This document shows, in pieces, positions 9,372-20,375 of a DNA stretch of 64,000 nucleotides. The number at the start of each line of letters is the position of its first letter. The stretch's first letter is position 1. A program made the translations under genes and the position numbers. Origin of the DNA: Polynucleobacter sp. (GTDB lineage Bacteria; Pseudomonadota; Gammaproteobacteria; Burkholderiales; Burkholderiaceae); contig NZ_JAUXZY010000005.1 of NCBI RefSeq assembly GCF_030693775.1, positions 248,001-312,000 on the forward strand, written 5' to 3'. The notes beneath the pieces were generated by a model. That model saw only the letters and a program-made list of their open reading frames with translations, did no database searches and was not told the DNA's origin.

Positions 9372-10346
9372 ATGAGCAAGGCGCGCCCCCAATCCATGTC
9401 CGACATGGCTTATCAGCAGTCCATTTTGGGGGCGGTTTCTAGAACCTTTGCCCTCACTATTCCCCTGCTGCCTAAGGCGCTCGAAACTGTGATCGGGAAT
9501 ACCTATTTACTATGCCGCATCATCGACACGATCGAAGACGCCCCCACCTTGAGCATCGAAGCCAAGCAGGATTTATCTTCGCTGTTTCTAGATGCTGTTT
9601 TAGGCAAGCAACCGGTTGATGCCTTTGTAAGCCCGTGTCTACATGCACTCGAAGGGCATTGCAACGCAGACGAGCGCGATTTAATTGCCAATACCCCAAC
9701 CGTACTGCGCATTTTTCATCGCTTTAGTGAAAACGAGCGCGCGGCTATTAGCCGCTGTGTTGAAATTATGTCGAACGGCATGCTGCGTTTTCATGACAAA
9801 CAAACCTTAGCGGGTTTACGCGACCTGCCTGAATTTGAAGAGTACTGCTATGTAGTAGCAGGCGTCGTTGGTGAAATGCTCACCAGCGTCTTTGCGCTGC
9901 ACTCCCCGGCATTTGCTCGCGCCATTGCTGGTAAAGAATATCTGGCGATTGGCTTTGGTCAAGCCTTGCAAATGACCAATATTTTGAAAGACTCGCCTGA
10001 AGACAGCGCGCGCGGCGTTTCTTGGAAACCCCAAGGCTACAGCCAACTAGCGCTACTAGCCATTGCTGATCAGAAGTTAGCAGAGGCAATGGACTACATA
10101 CGCGTGATTCCATCCAATGAGGTGGGTATTCGGCGCTTTTGTTTTTTAGCCCTTGGATTGGCCGTGCTCACGCTCAGTAAGATTGCCGACCGAAGTCATT
10201 TTTCTCGTGGGAATGAAGTCAAACTGCCTCGCAGAACAGTCTGGCTTTTTTATTACTTCACATTGATTGCTGCACGTTCTGATTATGTGATGCAGCAATT
10301 TTGCACGATTGCAGGAAGACCAATCAAGCGCGCGCTTCGTGATTGA
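9372..10346 (+). CDS. Squalene/phytoene synthase family protein
   Basis: SRTFALTIPLLPKALETVIGNTYLLCRIIDTIEDAP and GFGQALQMTNILKDSPEDSARGVSW match the two Asp-rich motifs. Confidence 0.8.
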   Translation: MSKARPQSMSDMAYQQSILGAVSRTFALTIPLLPKALETVIGNTYLLCRIIDTIEDAPTLSIEAKQDLSSLFLDAVLGKQPVDAFVSPCLHALEGHCNADERDLIANTPTVLRIFHRFSENERAAISRCVEIMSNGMLRFHDKQTLAGLRDLPEFEEYCYVVAGVVGEMLTSVFALHSPAFARAIAGKEYLAIGFGQALQMTNILKDSPEDSARGVSWKPQGYSQLALLAIADQKLAEAMDYIRVIPSNEVGIRRFCFLALGLAVLTLSKIADRSHFSRGNEVKLPRRTVWLFYYFTLIAARSDYVMQQFCTIAGRPIKRALRD

Positions 10347-10839
10347 GCAGCCACAACTTAATATCCCGATAGAGGCCGGGAGCATCTTGTCCCATAAAAC
10401 CACCTAGATTGGCTTTGGCAACAACTCGGTGGCACGGAATCACCAAGGGAAAATAATTGACGCCGCACGCACCGCCGACGGCGCGCGCCCCCGAATGCAA
10501 ATGGGCTGCAATCTCCCCATAGGTAATTCGTTCACCCGCTTTTAGCTGCGCAACCGCATCCCAGACCCGCTGTTGAAACGCAGTGCCTTGGGGCTTTAGG
10601 GGCAAATCAAATACCGCCCTAGGATCCGCAAAATAGGCACGGCATTGCTCCTCTACCAAGGCTGCTAAGGCATTACCAGGCGCCTGATGCTTTGCCGATG
10701 CGGGCAGATAACGAATATGGGCAAGCATCAAACTGCCGTCGACCATTTCCGTAGTGATGCCCAGGCATCCAAACGGCGCAGCAATCACGCACGCACTGCT
10801 CTGGTGATTTGGATGTGGGCTAGACGTGGTTGAAGTCAT
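10324..10839 (-). CDS. ogt: Methylated-DNA-[protein]-cysteine S-methyltransferase
   Basis: GTAFQQRVWDAV...ITYGEIA...VIPCHRVV active-site motif. Confidence 0.9.
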   Translation of the reverse strand: MTSTTSSPHPNHQSSACVIAAPFGCLGITTEMVDGSLMLAHIRYLPASAKHQAPGNALAALVEEQCRAYFADPRAVFDLPLKPQGTAFQQRVWDAVAQLKAGERITYGEIAAHLHSGARAVGGACGVNYFPLVIPCHRVVAKANLGGFMGQDAPGLYRDIKLWLLNHEARA

Positions 10840-10928
10840 GATTGGGATCTATGGTATCTGACAGGCAATTCAATCTCGCCCGATAGTACTTACGGCGAGC
10901 AATCGCTACAGTAAAACCAAGCGATTCC

Positions 10929-12104
10929 GTGCGCCAAATGCATGGCCTCTTACTTCAATATTGTTCAAGGTACTGTATTAATTTGACCCCACAAAATGAT
11001 GACTTCATGGTTATTCGGGTATGGCAAGCCATCGTTACCCAAGCGATTCAGGCGCGCGCAAGCGATATTCATATTGAGGCGCTTGAATATAAAACCATCA
11101 TTCGGATCCGTGTTGATGGCGTATTGCAAACACTGCAAATCCCGATTGCCGTCGAGCATGAACGCATCATTGCCCGCATCAAAATACTGGCCAGATTGGA
11201 TATTGCCGAGCAGCGCATTCCCCAAGATGGCAGACTCTCGGTGGGACTCAATTACACGCACCCCAATATCGATTGCCGCGTATCCATACTTCCGACGCTG
11301 CATGGGGAAAAAGCCGTAGTGCGTTTATTGCCATCCCCCACTACTGCATTGGATTTGAGTTTGCTGGGCCTGCATGCACCGCAATTGGCGCACTTCGCTG
11401 ATGCTATTGCTCAGCCCGATGGTCTGATCCTCGTTACAGGGCCGACTGGCAGCGGCAAAACCCGCACGCTCTACAGCTGCTTAAACCAATTAAATACCAG
11501 CGGCCGAAATGTATGCACCATCGAGGACCCGATCGAGATCCGTCTTGCTGGCGTGAATCAGATTGCCTACCATCCAAAGGCGGGCTTGGATTTCAATGGC
11601 ATTATTCGCGCCCTACTTCGGCAAGATCCTGATGTCATTATGATCGGTGAAATTCGCGATGCGGTGACCGCCGAACTGGCCATGCAGGCTGCGCAAACCG
11701 GCCACTTGGTATTGAGCACCTTGCACACCCGTGGCGCTCTGGCGAGTATTCAACGGCTGCGCAGCTTGGGTATAGCCAGTGATGTGTTGCGAGCTTGCTT
11801 GCGCTGCGTTAGCTCACAGCGCTTGGCACGTCAGATCTGTTCCAAATGCGATGCTAAAACGTCAATGGATGACTGCCCACAGTGCGGCGGAATAGGCCTA
11901 TTTGATCGGATTGGTATCCATGAGGTTTTACCATTTACGAATACCATCGCTAATGCATTTGAGAGTGCAGCCACTGCCGCTGACTTAACTGAGCAAGTTC
12001 AAAAAAACGGTTTTCAAGATATGCGCTCTGCTGGAATGATCCATGTTGATCATCACCGCATCACACTTGCCGAGCTCAATGCCCAGATTGGCTCCTGGCA
12101 TTAA
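10929..12104 (+). CDS. pilB: Type IV pilus/type II secretion GspE/PilB-family ATPase, N-terminally short (391 aa)
   Basis: [61 protein letters not shown]...CPQC zinc motif. Confidence 0.9.
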   Translation: MRQMHGLLLQYCSRYCINLTPQNDDFMVIRVWQAIVTQAIQARASDIHIEALEYKTIIRIRVDGVLQTLQIPIAVEHERIIARIKILARLDIAEQRIPQDGRLSVGLNYTHPNIDCRVSILPTLHGEKAVVRLLPSPTTALDLSLLGLHAPQLAHFADAIAQPDGLILVTGPTGSGKTRTLYSCLNQLNTSGRNVCTIEDPIEIRLAGVNQIAYHPKAGLDFNGIIRALLRQDPDVIMIGEIRDAVTAELAMQAAQTGHLVLSTLHTRGALASIQRLRSLGIASDVLRACLRCVSSQRLARQICSKCDAKTSMDDCPQCGGIGLFDRIGIHEVLPFTNTIANAFESAATAADLTEQVQKNGFQDMRSAGMIHVDHHRITLAELNAQIGSWH

Positions 12105-12106
12105 TC

Positions 12107-13153
12107 ATGGCCCTCAGAAAACAAGAGCAGCTGTATTTCGTTGAGCGCATGCTCGTCTTGCTGGATGCCGGACTACCATTGTTAGAAAGCATCACGCTAA
12201 TCCATCAATCAGCTTCGCCTGCGTGGCAAAAAGTCACAGCATTCATTGCGCATCACCTCAAACAAGGTGAGCGCTTCTCGCAATGCCTATCGATGCAACA
12301 TGCTGTTTTTGATCCGGCCTTTATCGGCTTAATCCGCGTCAGTGAAGAATCCGGCGAAATCAATCTTGCCCTGCGCACCATCCAACAGCAATTACGCACT
12401 CAAATTGAATTTCGTCGCCAGATACGACAGGCCCTGGCTTATCCCACGATTACTCTAGGCTCAGCATGCTTACTCATGCTTGCGATGCTCGTCTGGGTCA
12501 TTCCCGTGTTCAGCGACGTATTCAGTCACTTCAATGCACGCCTACCCTGGGCAACGCAATTGCTTCTTAATGCGGCGGAGCAATTCATGCTGTACTTGCC
12601 GGCAATAGGCGGTGGAATTGCACTCACTTTAGTTAGTACCTCCACACTATGGCTGCGTCATTCGGGATTTCAGAAACGCTGTGATCAGTACTTATTACGG
12701 ATTCCCATAATTGGAGATATGTTTCGTCAGTCGACCTTAGCGTGCTGGTGTCGTAGCTTAGGCTATTTAATGCAGGCTGGTTTACCTGCATTAGAGGCCA
12801 TGCGCATTACAGCGCAAACCTCAAATCAATGGCTTTCCCATGATCTCTGTGCCCATATCTTTAAATCGCTTGCACAAGGATGGTCTTTTGGTGAAGCCTT
12901 GCAACGCGCCGATCCGCGGCAGCAGTTTTTTGATCACGAGACAGCACAACTGTTACATATAGCTAGCGCTAGCGGCTCCTTGGCAACGATGCTCAGCAAT
13001 CGCGCTGATGCCCTCGAACGGCAGCTTACTAGCCAACTTACCTTATTGAGCCATAGCTTAGAACCTATACTCGTAGTATTCGTAGGACTTTTGATTGGTG
13101 GATTGGTGATAATCCTGTACTTACCAATTTTTAACTTAGGGCAAATTGTTTGA
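12107..13153 (+). CDS. pilC: Type IV pilus/type II secretion inner-membrane protein (GspF/PilC family)
   Basis: LLDAGLPLLESI, FIGLIRVSEESGEI, TMLSNRADALERQL, LLSHSLEPILVVFVGLLIGGLVIILYLPIFNLGQIV. Confidence 0.88.
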   Translation: MALRKQEQLYFVERMLVLLDAGLPLLESITLIHQSASPAWQKVTAFIAHHLKQGERFSQCLSMQHAVFDPAFIGLIRVSEESGEINLALRTIQQQLRTQIEFRRQIRQALAYPTITLGSACLLMLAMLVWVIPVFSDVFSHFNARLPWATQLLLNAAEQFMLYLPAIGGGIALTLVSTSTLWLRHSGFQKRCDQYLLRIPIIGDMFRQSTLACWCRSLGYLMQAGLPALEAMRITAQTSNQWLSHDLCAHIFKSLAQGWSFGEALQRADPRQQFFDHETAQLLHIASASGSLATMLSNRADALERQLTSQLTLLSHSLEPILVVFVGLLIGGLVIILYLPIFNLGQIV

Positions 13154-13647
13154 CTGATCTCACCTTACTTGCTGATGTGATTCGCTATGGCTTAATTTTG
13201 CCCTTGGCCTATGTGGCCTATGTGGATTTTCGAACGTTTCGGATTCCGGATGCCATCACCTTTCGGCTGATTGCCGGGGGCTTACTGTTTAATCTGTTTT
13301 TGGATATACGCTTTTGTAGCCCCCAAGAAGCCATTCTCGGTGCGACGGTTGGTTTTGGATTCTTCTGGGGGTTAAATTGGCTTTATCGCGCACTTAAAGG
13401 CCGTGACGGCTTGGGCATGGGAGATGCAAAGCTTCTAGCGGCGCTGGGTGCTTGGCTGGGCTGGCAAGCCTTGCCTGGCATCGTGTTGCTATCCGCACTG
13501 AGTGGCTTGCTGGGTGGCCTAATATGGCTTTACTGGCAAAAACAAGGTCGTGCACAAGCCTTTCCATTCGGGCCCTTTTTGGCATTTGCTGGCATTATTT
13601 ATCTAATATGGCCTCAACTCCTGCGCATTCCACTCTCGCTGCACTAA
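13150..13647 (+). CDS. pilD: A24 prepilin peptidase lacking the N-terminal methylase domain
   Basis: TTG start overlapping the pilC stop; VDFRTFRIPD and GMGDAKLLAALGAWLGW catalytic Asp motifs; only 165 aa. Confidence 0.85.
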   Translation: MTDLTLLADVIRYGLILPLAYVAYVDFRTFRIPDAITFRLIAGGLLFNLFLDIRFCSPQEAILGATVGFGFFWGLNWLYRALKGRDGLGMGDAKLLAALGAWLGWQALPGIVLLSALSGLLGGLIWLYWQKQGRAQAFPFGPFLAFAGIIYLIWPQLLRIPLSLH

Positions 13648-14279
13648 AAGGGAAAATTCCGCTCATTGGATTAACGGGCGGAATAGGATCCGGCAAATCA
13701 CTAGTAGCGAAGCGCTTGGCTGAGCTAGGGGCAACGGTAATTGATTCGGACCAAATTGCCCATGACATTACTACCCCCCATGGAGCTGCTATTGCCCCAA
13801 TTCAAACTCGTTTTGGCTCTGAATTATTGGCCGCCGATGGATCCCTGGATCGGCCTAAGATGCGGAATCTTGTATTTAAAGATCCAAGCGCCCTTAAATC
13901 GCTGGAGGCGATAACCCACCCTCTAATACATGCAGAAACTGCCCGGCAAGCTAGCGTAGCACATAAAAACGGTGCTTTATACTTGGTCTTTATGGTACCC
14001 CTCTTGGTGGAATCAGGTACGTGGTCCAAATTAATCGACCACCTGCTTGTGGTTGACTGCCCCGAGGAGCTGCAAATTGCACGGGTCATGCAGCGCAGCA
14101 ATTTAGAACGCAGCCAAATTGAGCAGATTATGAGCAAACAAGCATCGCGCGAGGATCGGCTAGCGGCAGCAGATACGATTCTTCTCAATGACGGAGACCT
14201 CGATACGCTGATTCCCCAAATCGATGCCTTGCACCAATTGATCATCAAAAATGGGTTCAAGCCCGGAAATTCCGCATAG
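13608..14279 (+). CDS. coaE: Dephospho-CoA kinase
   Basis: PLIGLTGGIGSGKSLVAKRLAELGATVIDSDQIAHD; start placed at MASTPAH inside the longer ORF 13452..14279. Confidence 0.93.
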   Translation: MASTPAHSTLAALKGKIPLIGLTGGIGSGKSLVAKRLAELGATVIDSDQIAHDITTPHGAAIAPIQTRFGSELLAADGSLDRPKMRNLVFKDPSALKSLEAITHPLIHAETARQASVAHKNGALYLVFMVPLLVESGTWSKLIDHLLVVDCPEELQIARVMQRSNLERSQIEQIMSKQASREDRLAAADTILLNDGDLDTLIPQIDALHQLIIKNGFKPGNSA

Positions 14280-14289
14280 AATAGATTCC

Positions 14290-15042
14290 GTGATTGTTTA
14301 TGAATATCCTTTCAATGAGTTGGTCCGCAATATGCTCCGTTTGGAGTATTTGTTTGGGCGCTATACCCATTTTGCTAAATCGGATGACCCTGAACTACAC
14401 CAATGTGCCATTGCAACTCTATTTGAGTTAGGTGACATTGGCGCACGGGGTGATATCAAATCATTGCTCTTAAAAGAGTTTGAGCGGCAAAAGCAGGCAC
14501 TACACGGCCTCAAATCATCAGCAAAGGTAGATCAAGCTGCATTGAGTCAAGCGCTTGCCGAGATTGATGGCGCATCAGCACACCTCAATCAGTCGCTTGG
14601 TAAACCCAATTCAGCGATTACCGAAAATGAATGGTTAAACGGCATTCGTACGCGTCTCTCGATACCAGGAGGTACTAGCCCGATTGATCTGCCCAATTTT
14701 CATGCATGGAAATGCAGCGCACCAGGTGATCGGCGTGAGCTGCTACAGAATTTCATAGCACCCCTACTGCCGTGGAATGAGTCATCTCAATTATTTTTAA
14801 AGTTGCTGCGACAGTCGGGAGAGTCACGCGATGCGGTTGCTCACCAAGGCGCATTTCAACAAGCGCCATCTGGCAAGGTCTACCAACTCATGCGCATTGG
14901 GGTTGAGGATGATTCCGTCTTTTCCGAAATCAGTGCAAACAAATACTTGCTATCTGTTCGTTTCTTAAAAAGCGAACGGGACAAAAAGCCGCACCCCATT
15001 CTAGAAGACATCCCATTCAAACTAACTTTGTGCCAGTTTTAA
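14290..15042 (+). CDS. zapD: Cell division protein ZapD
   Basis: GTG start giving (M)IVYEYPFNELVRNMLRLEYLFGR, conserved ZapD N-terminus; follows coaE. Confidence 0.88.
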   Translation: MIVYEYPFNELVRNMLRLEYLFGRYTHFAKSDDPELHQCAIATLFELGDIGARGDIKSLLLKEFERQKQALHGLKSSAKVDQAALSQALAEIDGASAHLNQSLGKPNSAITENEWLNGIRTRLSIPGGTSPIDLPNFHAWKCSAPGDRRELLQNFIAPLLPWNESSQLFLKLLRQSGESRDAVAHQGAFQQAPSGKVYQLMRIGVEDDSVFSEISANKYLLSVRFLKSERDKKPHPILEDIPFKLTLCQF

Positions 15043-15460
15043 TCTCGGCATAAAACTGTTTCAACTCTTGAATCATTGGTAGCGCTGCCGGTAGCAGCGG
15101 ATCCACAGTAAGCTGATCGCTATTTAAATCTTGCCACGACAGAGCTTGGTTTTCACACCCAGTAGGCTCGCCGCTCCAATCCTGAATCACGCTAACGTGA
15201 ATGCGCACATACGCATGCGGATAATCATGCTCAATCGTCATTAAGTCGACGCTACCATGAATGGTGATTCCGAGCTCTTCCTGGAGTTCACGCTGCAGAG
15301 CCAGAAATAGTGTTTCACCTACCTCAACTTTACCGCCCGGAAATTCCCAATAGCCCTCATAGGGTTTGCCGGTGGGTCGCTGACCCATCAAGAAGCGCTG
15401 CCGCGCATCGAGCAAAATACCGGCTGCCACCTCGGTTACTGGGCGACGAGCATCACTCAT
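15017..15460 (-). CDS. NUDIX hydrolase, MutT/8-oxo-dGTP diphosphatase-like
   Basis: GYWEFPGGKVEVGETLFLALQRELQEELGI NUDIX box. Confidence 0.88.
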   Translation of the reverse strand: MSDARRPVTEVAAGILLDARQRFLMGQRPTGKPYEGYWEFPGGKVEVGETLFLALQRELQEELGITIHGSVDLMTIEHDYPHAYVRIHVSVIQDWSGEPTGCENQALSWQDLNSDQLTVDPLLPAALPMIQELKQFYAEIKTGTKLV

Positions 15461-15466
15461 AAAGGC

Positions 15467-16324
15467 TTAGGCGTGCGTGCCAGTCCAATGTTTTGCAAAC
15501 TGCCATGCAACCCGGCCCGAACGTGATCCGCGCTCCAATGCCCAAACCAGAGCCTCCGATCGAGCAGCCTCAATTTGGACATCACTCAAACCAAAATGCC
15601 GCAGCCAATGCGCCACGATGGCGAGGTATTCATCTTGCTTGGGCGGATAAAAGGAAAGCCACAAACCAAAGCGCTCCGATAAAGAGATCTTTTCTTCCAC
15701 CACCTCACCTGGATGAATTTCACCATCGTCATCGTGATGATACGTTTGGTTGTCTTTCATGTACTCGGGCAATAAATGGCGGCGATTCGATGTGGCGTAA
15801 ATCAAAATGTTATCAACCTGGGCGGATATCGAACCGTCTAAAGCTGACTTCATTGCTTTGTAGCCAGACTCCCCTTCCTCAAAGGAAAGGTCATCGCAAA
15901 AAACGACAAAGCGCTCCGGGCGATCGGCCAGTAAATCAGTAATGTCTGCTAAGTCCGCTAAGTGCTCTTTTTCAACCTCAACCAAGCGCAGGCCATCTTT
16001 TGCAAAGGCATGCAGACTGGCCTTAATTAATGAAGACTTACCAGTGCCGCGTGCGCCGGTGAGCAGAATATTATTAGCTGGTTTCTTTTGTACAAAGTTG
16101 CGGGTATTTTCTTTAATCGCATCGCGCTGACGATCAATGTGTTGCAGGTCTTCATACGAAATATCAGCAACGTGTTTTACGGGTTGTAAAAAACCAATGC
16201 TGCCAAAGATACTATCGCGACGGCGCCAACGAAATGCAGTTGATGATTTCCACTGCGCCTCATCCAATGGTTTTGGAAGAAAGGTTTCGAGGTGACTCAG
16301 TAATCGATCTAGTTTTTCGTTCAT
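15467..16324 (-). CDS. DUF815-type AAA ATP-binding protein
   Basis: NNILLTGARGTGKSSLIKA, FVVFCDDLSFEEGESGYKAMKSALDGS, IYATSNRRHLLPEYM; start at MNEKLDRLL. Confidence 0.85.
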   Translation of the reverse strand: MNEKLDRLLSHLETFLPKPLDEAQWKSSTAFRWRRRDSIFGSIGFLQPVKHVADISYEDLQHIDRQRDAIKENTRNFVQKKPANNILLTGARGTGKSSLIKASLHAFAKDGLRLVEVEKEHLADLADITDLLADRPERFVVFCDDLSFEEGESGYKAMKSALDGSISAQVDNILIYATSNRRHLLPEYMKDNQTYHHDDDGEIHPGEVVEEKISLSERFGLWLSFYPPKQDEYLAIVAHWLRHFGLSDVQIEAARSEALVWALERGSRSGRVAWQFAKHWTGTHA

Positions 16325-16328
16325 GGAA

Positions 16329-17567
16329 TTAAGAGCGGTAATCGGCGTTGATCGAAACGTATTCATGGGATAAATCACAGGTCCACATGGTCTGCTCGGA
16401 AGCGCCGCGACCTAAGTCGATTTTGACCGCAATCTCGGTAGCCTGCATCACGCGTTTACCATCGGCCTCTTGGTAGCTGGGATTGCGTCCACCATCTTTT
16501 GCGACCCAAACGTCACCTAGCCAGAGCTGAACTCGGTTCACATCCAGATCGGCAATTCCGGCATAGCCAATGGCAGCCAGAATGCGGCCTAAATTGGGGT
16601 CACTGGCAAAAAAAGCGGTCTTTACCAAAGGAGAATGGGCTACTGCCTCTGCCACTAAACGGCACTCTTCGTTTGTCTTGCCGCCCACAACTTCAATCGA
16701 AATAAATTTCGTAGCGCCTTCGCCATCGCGCACAATCATTTGCGCCAGTCGGCGCGCAAATGCGATGAGTGCAGATCGCACAATGGGGTAGCTGGCATCG
16801 GCCGTATTCTTAATCTTTACTGGAGAAACGCCAGTCGCCATCACAATAAATGAATCATTGGTGCTGGTGTCGCCATCGATCGTGATGCTATTAAAAGAAA
16901 GGTCAGCCACTTCTTTGGTTAGATTTTGCAATACCTCTGGCGCAAAGCCAGCATCCGTTGCAATAAAGCCCAGCATCGTAGCCATGTTGGGGTGAATCAT
17001 GCCGGCACCCTTGCAAATGCCGGTGAGCGTGATGAGTCCATCCGGCGTAATAACAACTTGCGACAGGGCCTTGGGCTGAATATCCGTAGTCATGATTGCT
17101 TCGGCTGCATCGAACCAGGCATCATCAGTTAACTTAGCGATGGCAGTGGGGAGCGCAGCAGTCAGCTTTGCAATCGGCAAGGGCTCTAAGATGACGCCGG
17201 TGGAGAAGGGCAGCACTTGCTCTGGCTGGATATTCAAAGCGGCCGCCAAGGCGCAGCAGGTCTCCAGGGCATCGCGCATTCCTTGCTCGCCAGTTCCCGC
17301 ATTGGCATTGCCGGTATTCACAACCAATGCACGAATTCCACTACCAGTTTGGGCAACCCAGTCTAAATGAGCTCTACAGAGCTGCACTGGGGCAGCGCAA
17401 AATCGATTTAAGGTAAATACACCAGCCACCTGTGTGCCAGGACTAAGGGTGATGACTAAAACATCCTTGCGATTGGCTTTCTTGATACCCGCCTCAGCAA
17501 TACCCAACTGCACTCCAGCAACTGGGCTCAGCGCTGAGCGCTCTGGCAAGGGTAAATTGACTGGCAT
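16329..17567 (-). CDS. argJ: Bifunctional glutamate N-acetyltransferase/amino-acid acetyltransferase
   Basis: [24 protein letters not shown] autoproteolysis region; AAIGYAG, start at [11 protein letters not shown]. Confidence 0.93.
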   Translation of the reverse strand: MPVNLPLPERSALSPVAGVQLGIAEAGIKKANRKDVLVITLSPGTQVAGVFTLNRFCAAPVQLCRAHLDWVAQTGSGIRALVVNTGNANAGTGEQGMRDALETCCALAAALNIQPEQVLPFSTGVILEPLPIAKLTAALPTAIAKLTDDAWFDAAEAIMTTDIQPKALSQVVITPDGLITLTGICKGAGMIHPNMATMLGFIATDAGFAPEVLQNLTKEVADLSFNSITIDGDTSTNDSFIVMATGVSPVKIKNTADASYPIVRSALIAFARRLAQMIVRDGEGATKFISIEVVGGKTNEECRLVAEAVAHSPLVKTAFFASDPNLGRILAAIGYAGIADLDVNRVQLWLGDVWVAKDGGRNPSYQEADGKRVMQATEIAVKIDLGRGASEQTMWTCDLSHEYVSINADYRS

Positions 17568-17569
17568 GA

Positions 17570-20320
17570 TTAACTCAAGGCACCGCAGCAGGCTTTGTAT
17601 TTTTTGCCACTGCCGCATGGGCAGGGATCGTTGCGACCGACTTTGGGTCCCGATCGAACAGGAGCAGGCGCCGCAGCAGGCTGTTCGCCCTCGGCCGAAT
17701 CCGTAGTCACATCGGCATGCTGATACTGCACATCCTTGACTTGACTCATGTCTTCATTAATGGATTCTGAGGCAGCATCTAACTCATCGGCAGTCCGAAT
17801 TCTGACCGCCATGATGCTCTTGACCACATCATTCTTAATCACATCCAAGAGTTCGCCATAAAGCTCAAATGCCTCACGGCGGTATTCTTGTTTTGGATCT
17901 TTTTGTGCGTAGCCCCGCAAATGAATGCCTTGGCGCAAGTGATCTAGAGCAGCCAAATGCTCACGCCAGTGGCTATCTAAGCTGTAGAGCATGACTGAAC
18001 GCTCATAGCCAGCAAATGACTCGCGTCCCGATAGCTCTACTTTGCCGTCATAGGATGCTTTCGCGGCGGTCAAGACGTGCTCGACTACATCCTCTGCCTC
18101 GATTGAGTCGGCTGACTGAACCAGCCCAGTTAAATCAACACCGAGACCCCATTCATTCGCTAAGCTATTTTCGAGTCCCGGTAAATCCCATTGCTCTTCC
18201 ATCGACTCTGGCGGAACATACAACTGGCAAAAGCTGCGCAGCGCATCTTCGCGTAAGTTGGCGATTAAATCGCCAATGTCTTTACTTTCAAGCACTTCGT
18301 TGCGCAAGCGGTAGGTCTCTTTACGCTGATCATTGGCAACGTCGTCGTACTGCAACAGCTGCTTTCGAATATCAAAGTTACGGGCTTCCACCTTACGCTG
18401 TGCAGACTCGATTGAGCGGGTAACCATCCCGGCCTCAATTGGCTCGCCCTCTGGCATCTTTAGGCGATCCATCACTGCCCGCAAACGATCGCCTGCAAAA
18501 ATGCGTAAGAGTGGATCGTCTAAAGACAAGTAAAAACGCGATGAGCCTGGATCGCCTTGGCGACCCGATCGACCACGCAATTGGTTATCAATACGGCGAC
18601 TCTCGTGGCGCTCGGTACCAATAATATGCAAACCACCTGCAGCCAATACTTGGTCGTGTAGGCCCTGCCACTCATCATGCAAGACTGCAATGCGCGCTTC
18701 TTTATCCGCAGGCGCTAAATTGCCATCGGCCTCAATGAGCGACGCTTGCTTCTCGACATTGCCGCCGAGCACAATGTCAGTACCGCGACCAGCCATATTG
18801 GTCGCAATGGTAATCATTTTTGGGCGGCCTGCCTGCGCAATAATCTCAGCCTCTTTTGCATGCTGCTTTGCATTCAAGACCTGATGTGGCAACTTCTTCT
18901 GATCCAATAAGTGCGAAATCAACTCGGAGTTTTCAATCGACGTGGTGCCCACCAATACAGGCTGACCTCGGCCGTAGCATTCTTCAATGTCTTTGACTAC
19001 GGCGGCGTAACGCTCTGCGGATGTTTTATAGATTTGATCTTGGCGATCGGTCCGCTGACTCATGCGGTTGGGCGGAATAACGACGGTCTCTAAATTATAG
19101 ATTTCCTTGAACTCGTAGGCTTCGGTATCGGCAGTACCGGTCATGCCAGCCAACTTCCCGTACATGCGGAAATAATTTTGGAAGGTGATGGTTGCTAAGG
19201 TGCGATTCTCACTCTGAATCGGCACACCTTCTTTTGCCTCGACTGCCTGATGCAGCCCATCTGACCAGCGGCGGCCCGTCATTAAACGGCCCGTGAACTC
19301 ATCCACAATGATCACTTCTTGGTTTTGAACCACGTATTGTTGATCGCGGTGTTGCAAGCAATGTGCTCGCAACGCAGCATAGACGTGATGCATCAAGGTG
19401 ATGTTCTGGGGTGCGTAAAGTGAATCACCTGGATTTAAAACACCAATTTGCGCCAAGATACTCTCGGCTTTTTCATGGCCAGTCTCGGTTAAGTAGACTT
19501 GCTGGGTTTTTTCATCAACCCAGTAGTCACCTGGCTTTTCAACACCGGTGCCATCAGACTTTTCTTCGCCAATCTGCCGCTCTAAGTGCGAAGGCAATTG
19601 ATTCATTTTCAGATAGAGGTCGGTATGATCTTCTGCCTGCCCTGAAATAATCAATGGCGTACGCGCCTCGTCAATCAAGATCGAATCGACCTCGTCAACG
19701 ATGGCGTAGGCTAAGCCGCGCTGAACCCGCTGCGCAGCATCTTGCACCATGTTGTCGCGCAAATAATCAAAGCCAAATTCATTGTTGGTGCCATACGTAA
19801 TGTCAGCTGCGTAGGCTGCTTGCTTTGCCTCGTGATCCATTTGGGATAAATTGATCCCAACCTGAAGACCCAAGAAGTTATAGAGCTTGGCCATCCACTC
19901 GGCATCGCGCTGTGCCAGGTAATCATTAACCGTCACCACATGAACGCCCTTACCTGCAATCGCATTGAGGTAAACAGCTAAGGTTGCAGTCAGGGTTTTG
20001 CCCTCGCCTGTACCCATTTCAGCAATCTTGCCTTGGTGCAGAGCTAAGGCGCCCATAATCTGCGCATCAAAGTGACGCATCTTCATGACGCGGCGACTGG
20101 ATTCGCGGACTACGGCAAATGCCTCGGCAGTAAGGTCATCCAGAGATTCGCCGGCAGCAAGGCGTGATTTGAATTCTGCTGTTTTTGCTTGAAGCGCAGC
20201 ATCATCGAGTGATTGCAAGGTAGGCTCAAGTGCATTAACCTTGAGCACGACTTTGCGGTATTGCTTTAAGAGTCGATCATTTCGACTGCCAAATAGAGTT
20301 TTTAGAATGCCGATTGCCAT
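17570..20320 (-). CDS. secA: Preprotein translocase subunit SecA
   Basis: Full-length DEAD motor ([35 protein letters not shown]) and C-terminal [14 protein letters not shown] zinc motif. Confidence 0.98.
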   Translation of the reverse strand: MAIGILKTLFGSRNDRLLKQYRKVVLKVNALEPTLQSLDDAALQAKTAEFKSRLAAGESLDDLTAEAFAVVRESSRRVMKMRHFDAQIMGALALHQGKIAEMGTGEGKTLTATLAVYLNAIAGKGVHVVTVNDYLAQRDAEWMAKLYNFLGLQVGINLSQMDHEAKQAAYAADITYGTNNEFGFDYLRDNMVQDAAQRVQRGLAYAIVDEVDSILIDEARTPLIISGQAEDHTDLYLKMNQLPSHLERQIGEEKSDGTGVEKPGDYWVDEKTQQVYLTETGHEKAESILAQIGVLNPGDSLYAPQNITLMHHVYAALRAHCLQHRDQQYVVQNQEVIIVDEFTGRLMTGRRWSDGLHQAVEAKEGVPIQSENRTLATITFQNYFRMYGKLAGMTGTADTEAYEFKEIYNLETVVIPPNRMSQRTDRQDQIYKTSAERYAAVVKDIEECYGRGQPVLVGTTSIENSELISHLLDQKKLPHQVLNAKQHAKEAEIIAQAGRPKMITIATNMAGRGTDIVLGGNVEKQASLIEADGNLAPADKEARIAVLHDEWQGLHDQVLAAGGLHIIGTERHESRRIDNQLRGRSGRQGDPGSSRFYLSLDDPLLRIFAGDRLRAVMDRLKMPEGEPIEAGMVTRSIESAQRKVEARNFDIRKQLLQYDDVANDQRKETYRLRNEVLESKDIGDLIANLREDALRSFCQLYVPPESMEEQWDLPGLENSLANEWGLGVDLTGLVQSADSIEAEDVVEHVLTAAKASYDGKVELSGRESFAGYERSVMLYSLDSHWREHLAALDHLRQGIHLRGYAQKDPKQEYRREAFELYGELLDVIKNDVVKSIMAVRIRTADELDAASESINEDMSQVKDVQYQHADVTTDSAEGEQPAAAPAPVRSGPKVGRNDPCPCGSGKKYKACCGALS

Positions 20321-20375
20321 GGGATTTTGACCAAAATTAAGCCTTTGAGTTTATCACCCGAATCCCCTTTTCCCC

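Noticed and set aside
13452-13607. 52-residue N-terminal extension of CoaE overlapping pilD
   Set aside because: The conserved CoaE sequence begins after the internal ATG at 13608; the extension is an out-of-frame read of pilD.
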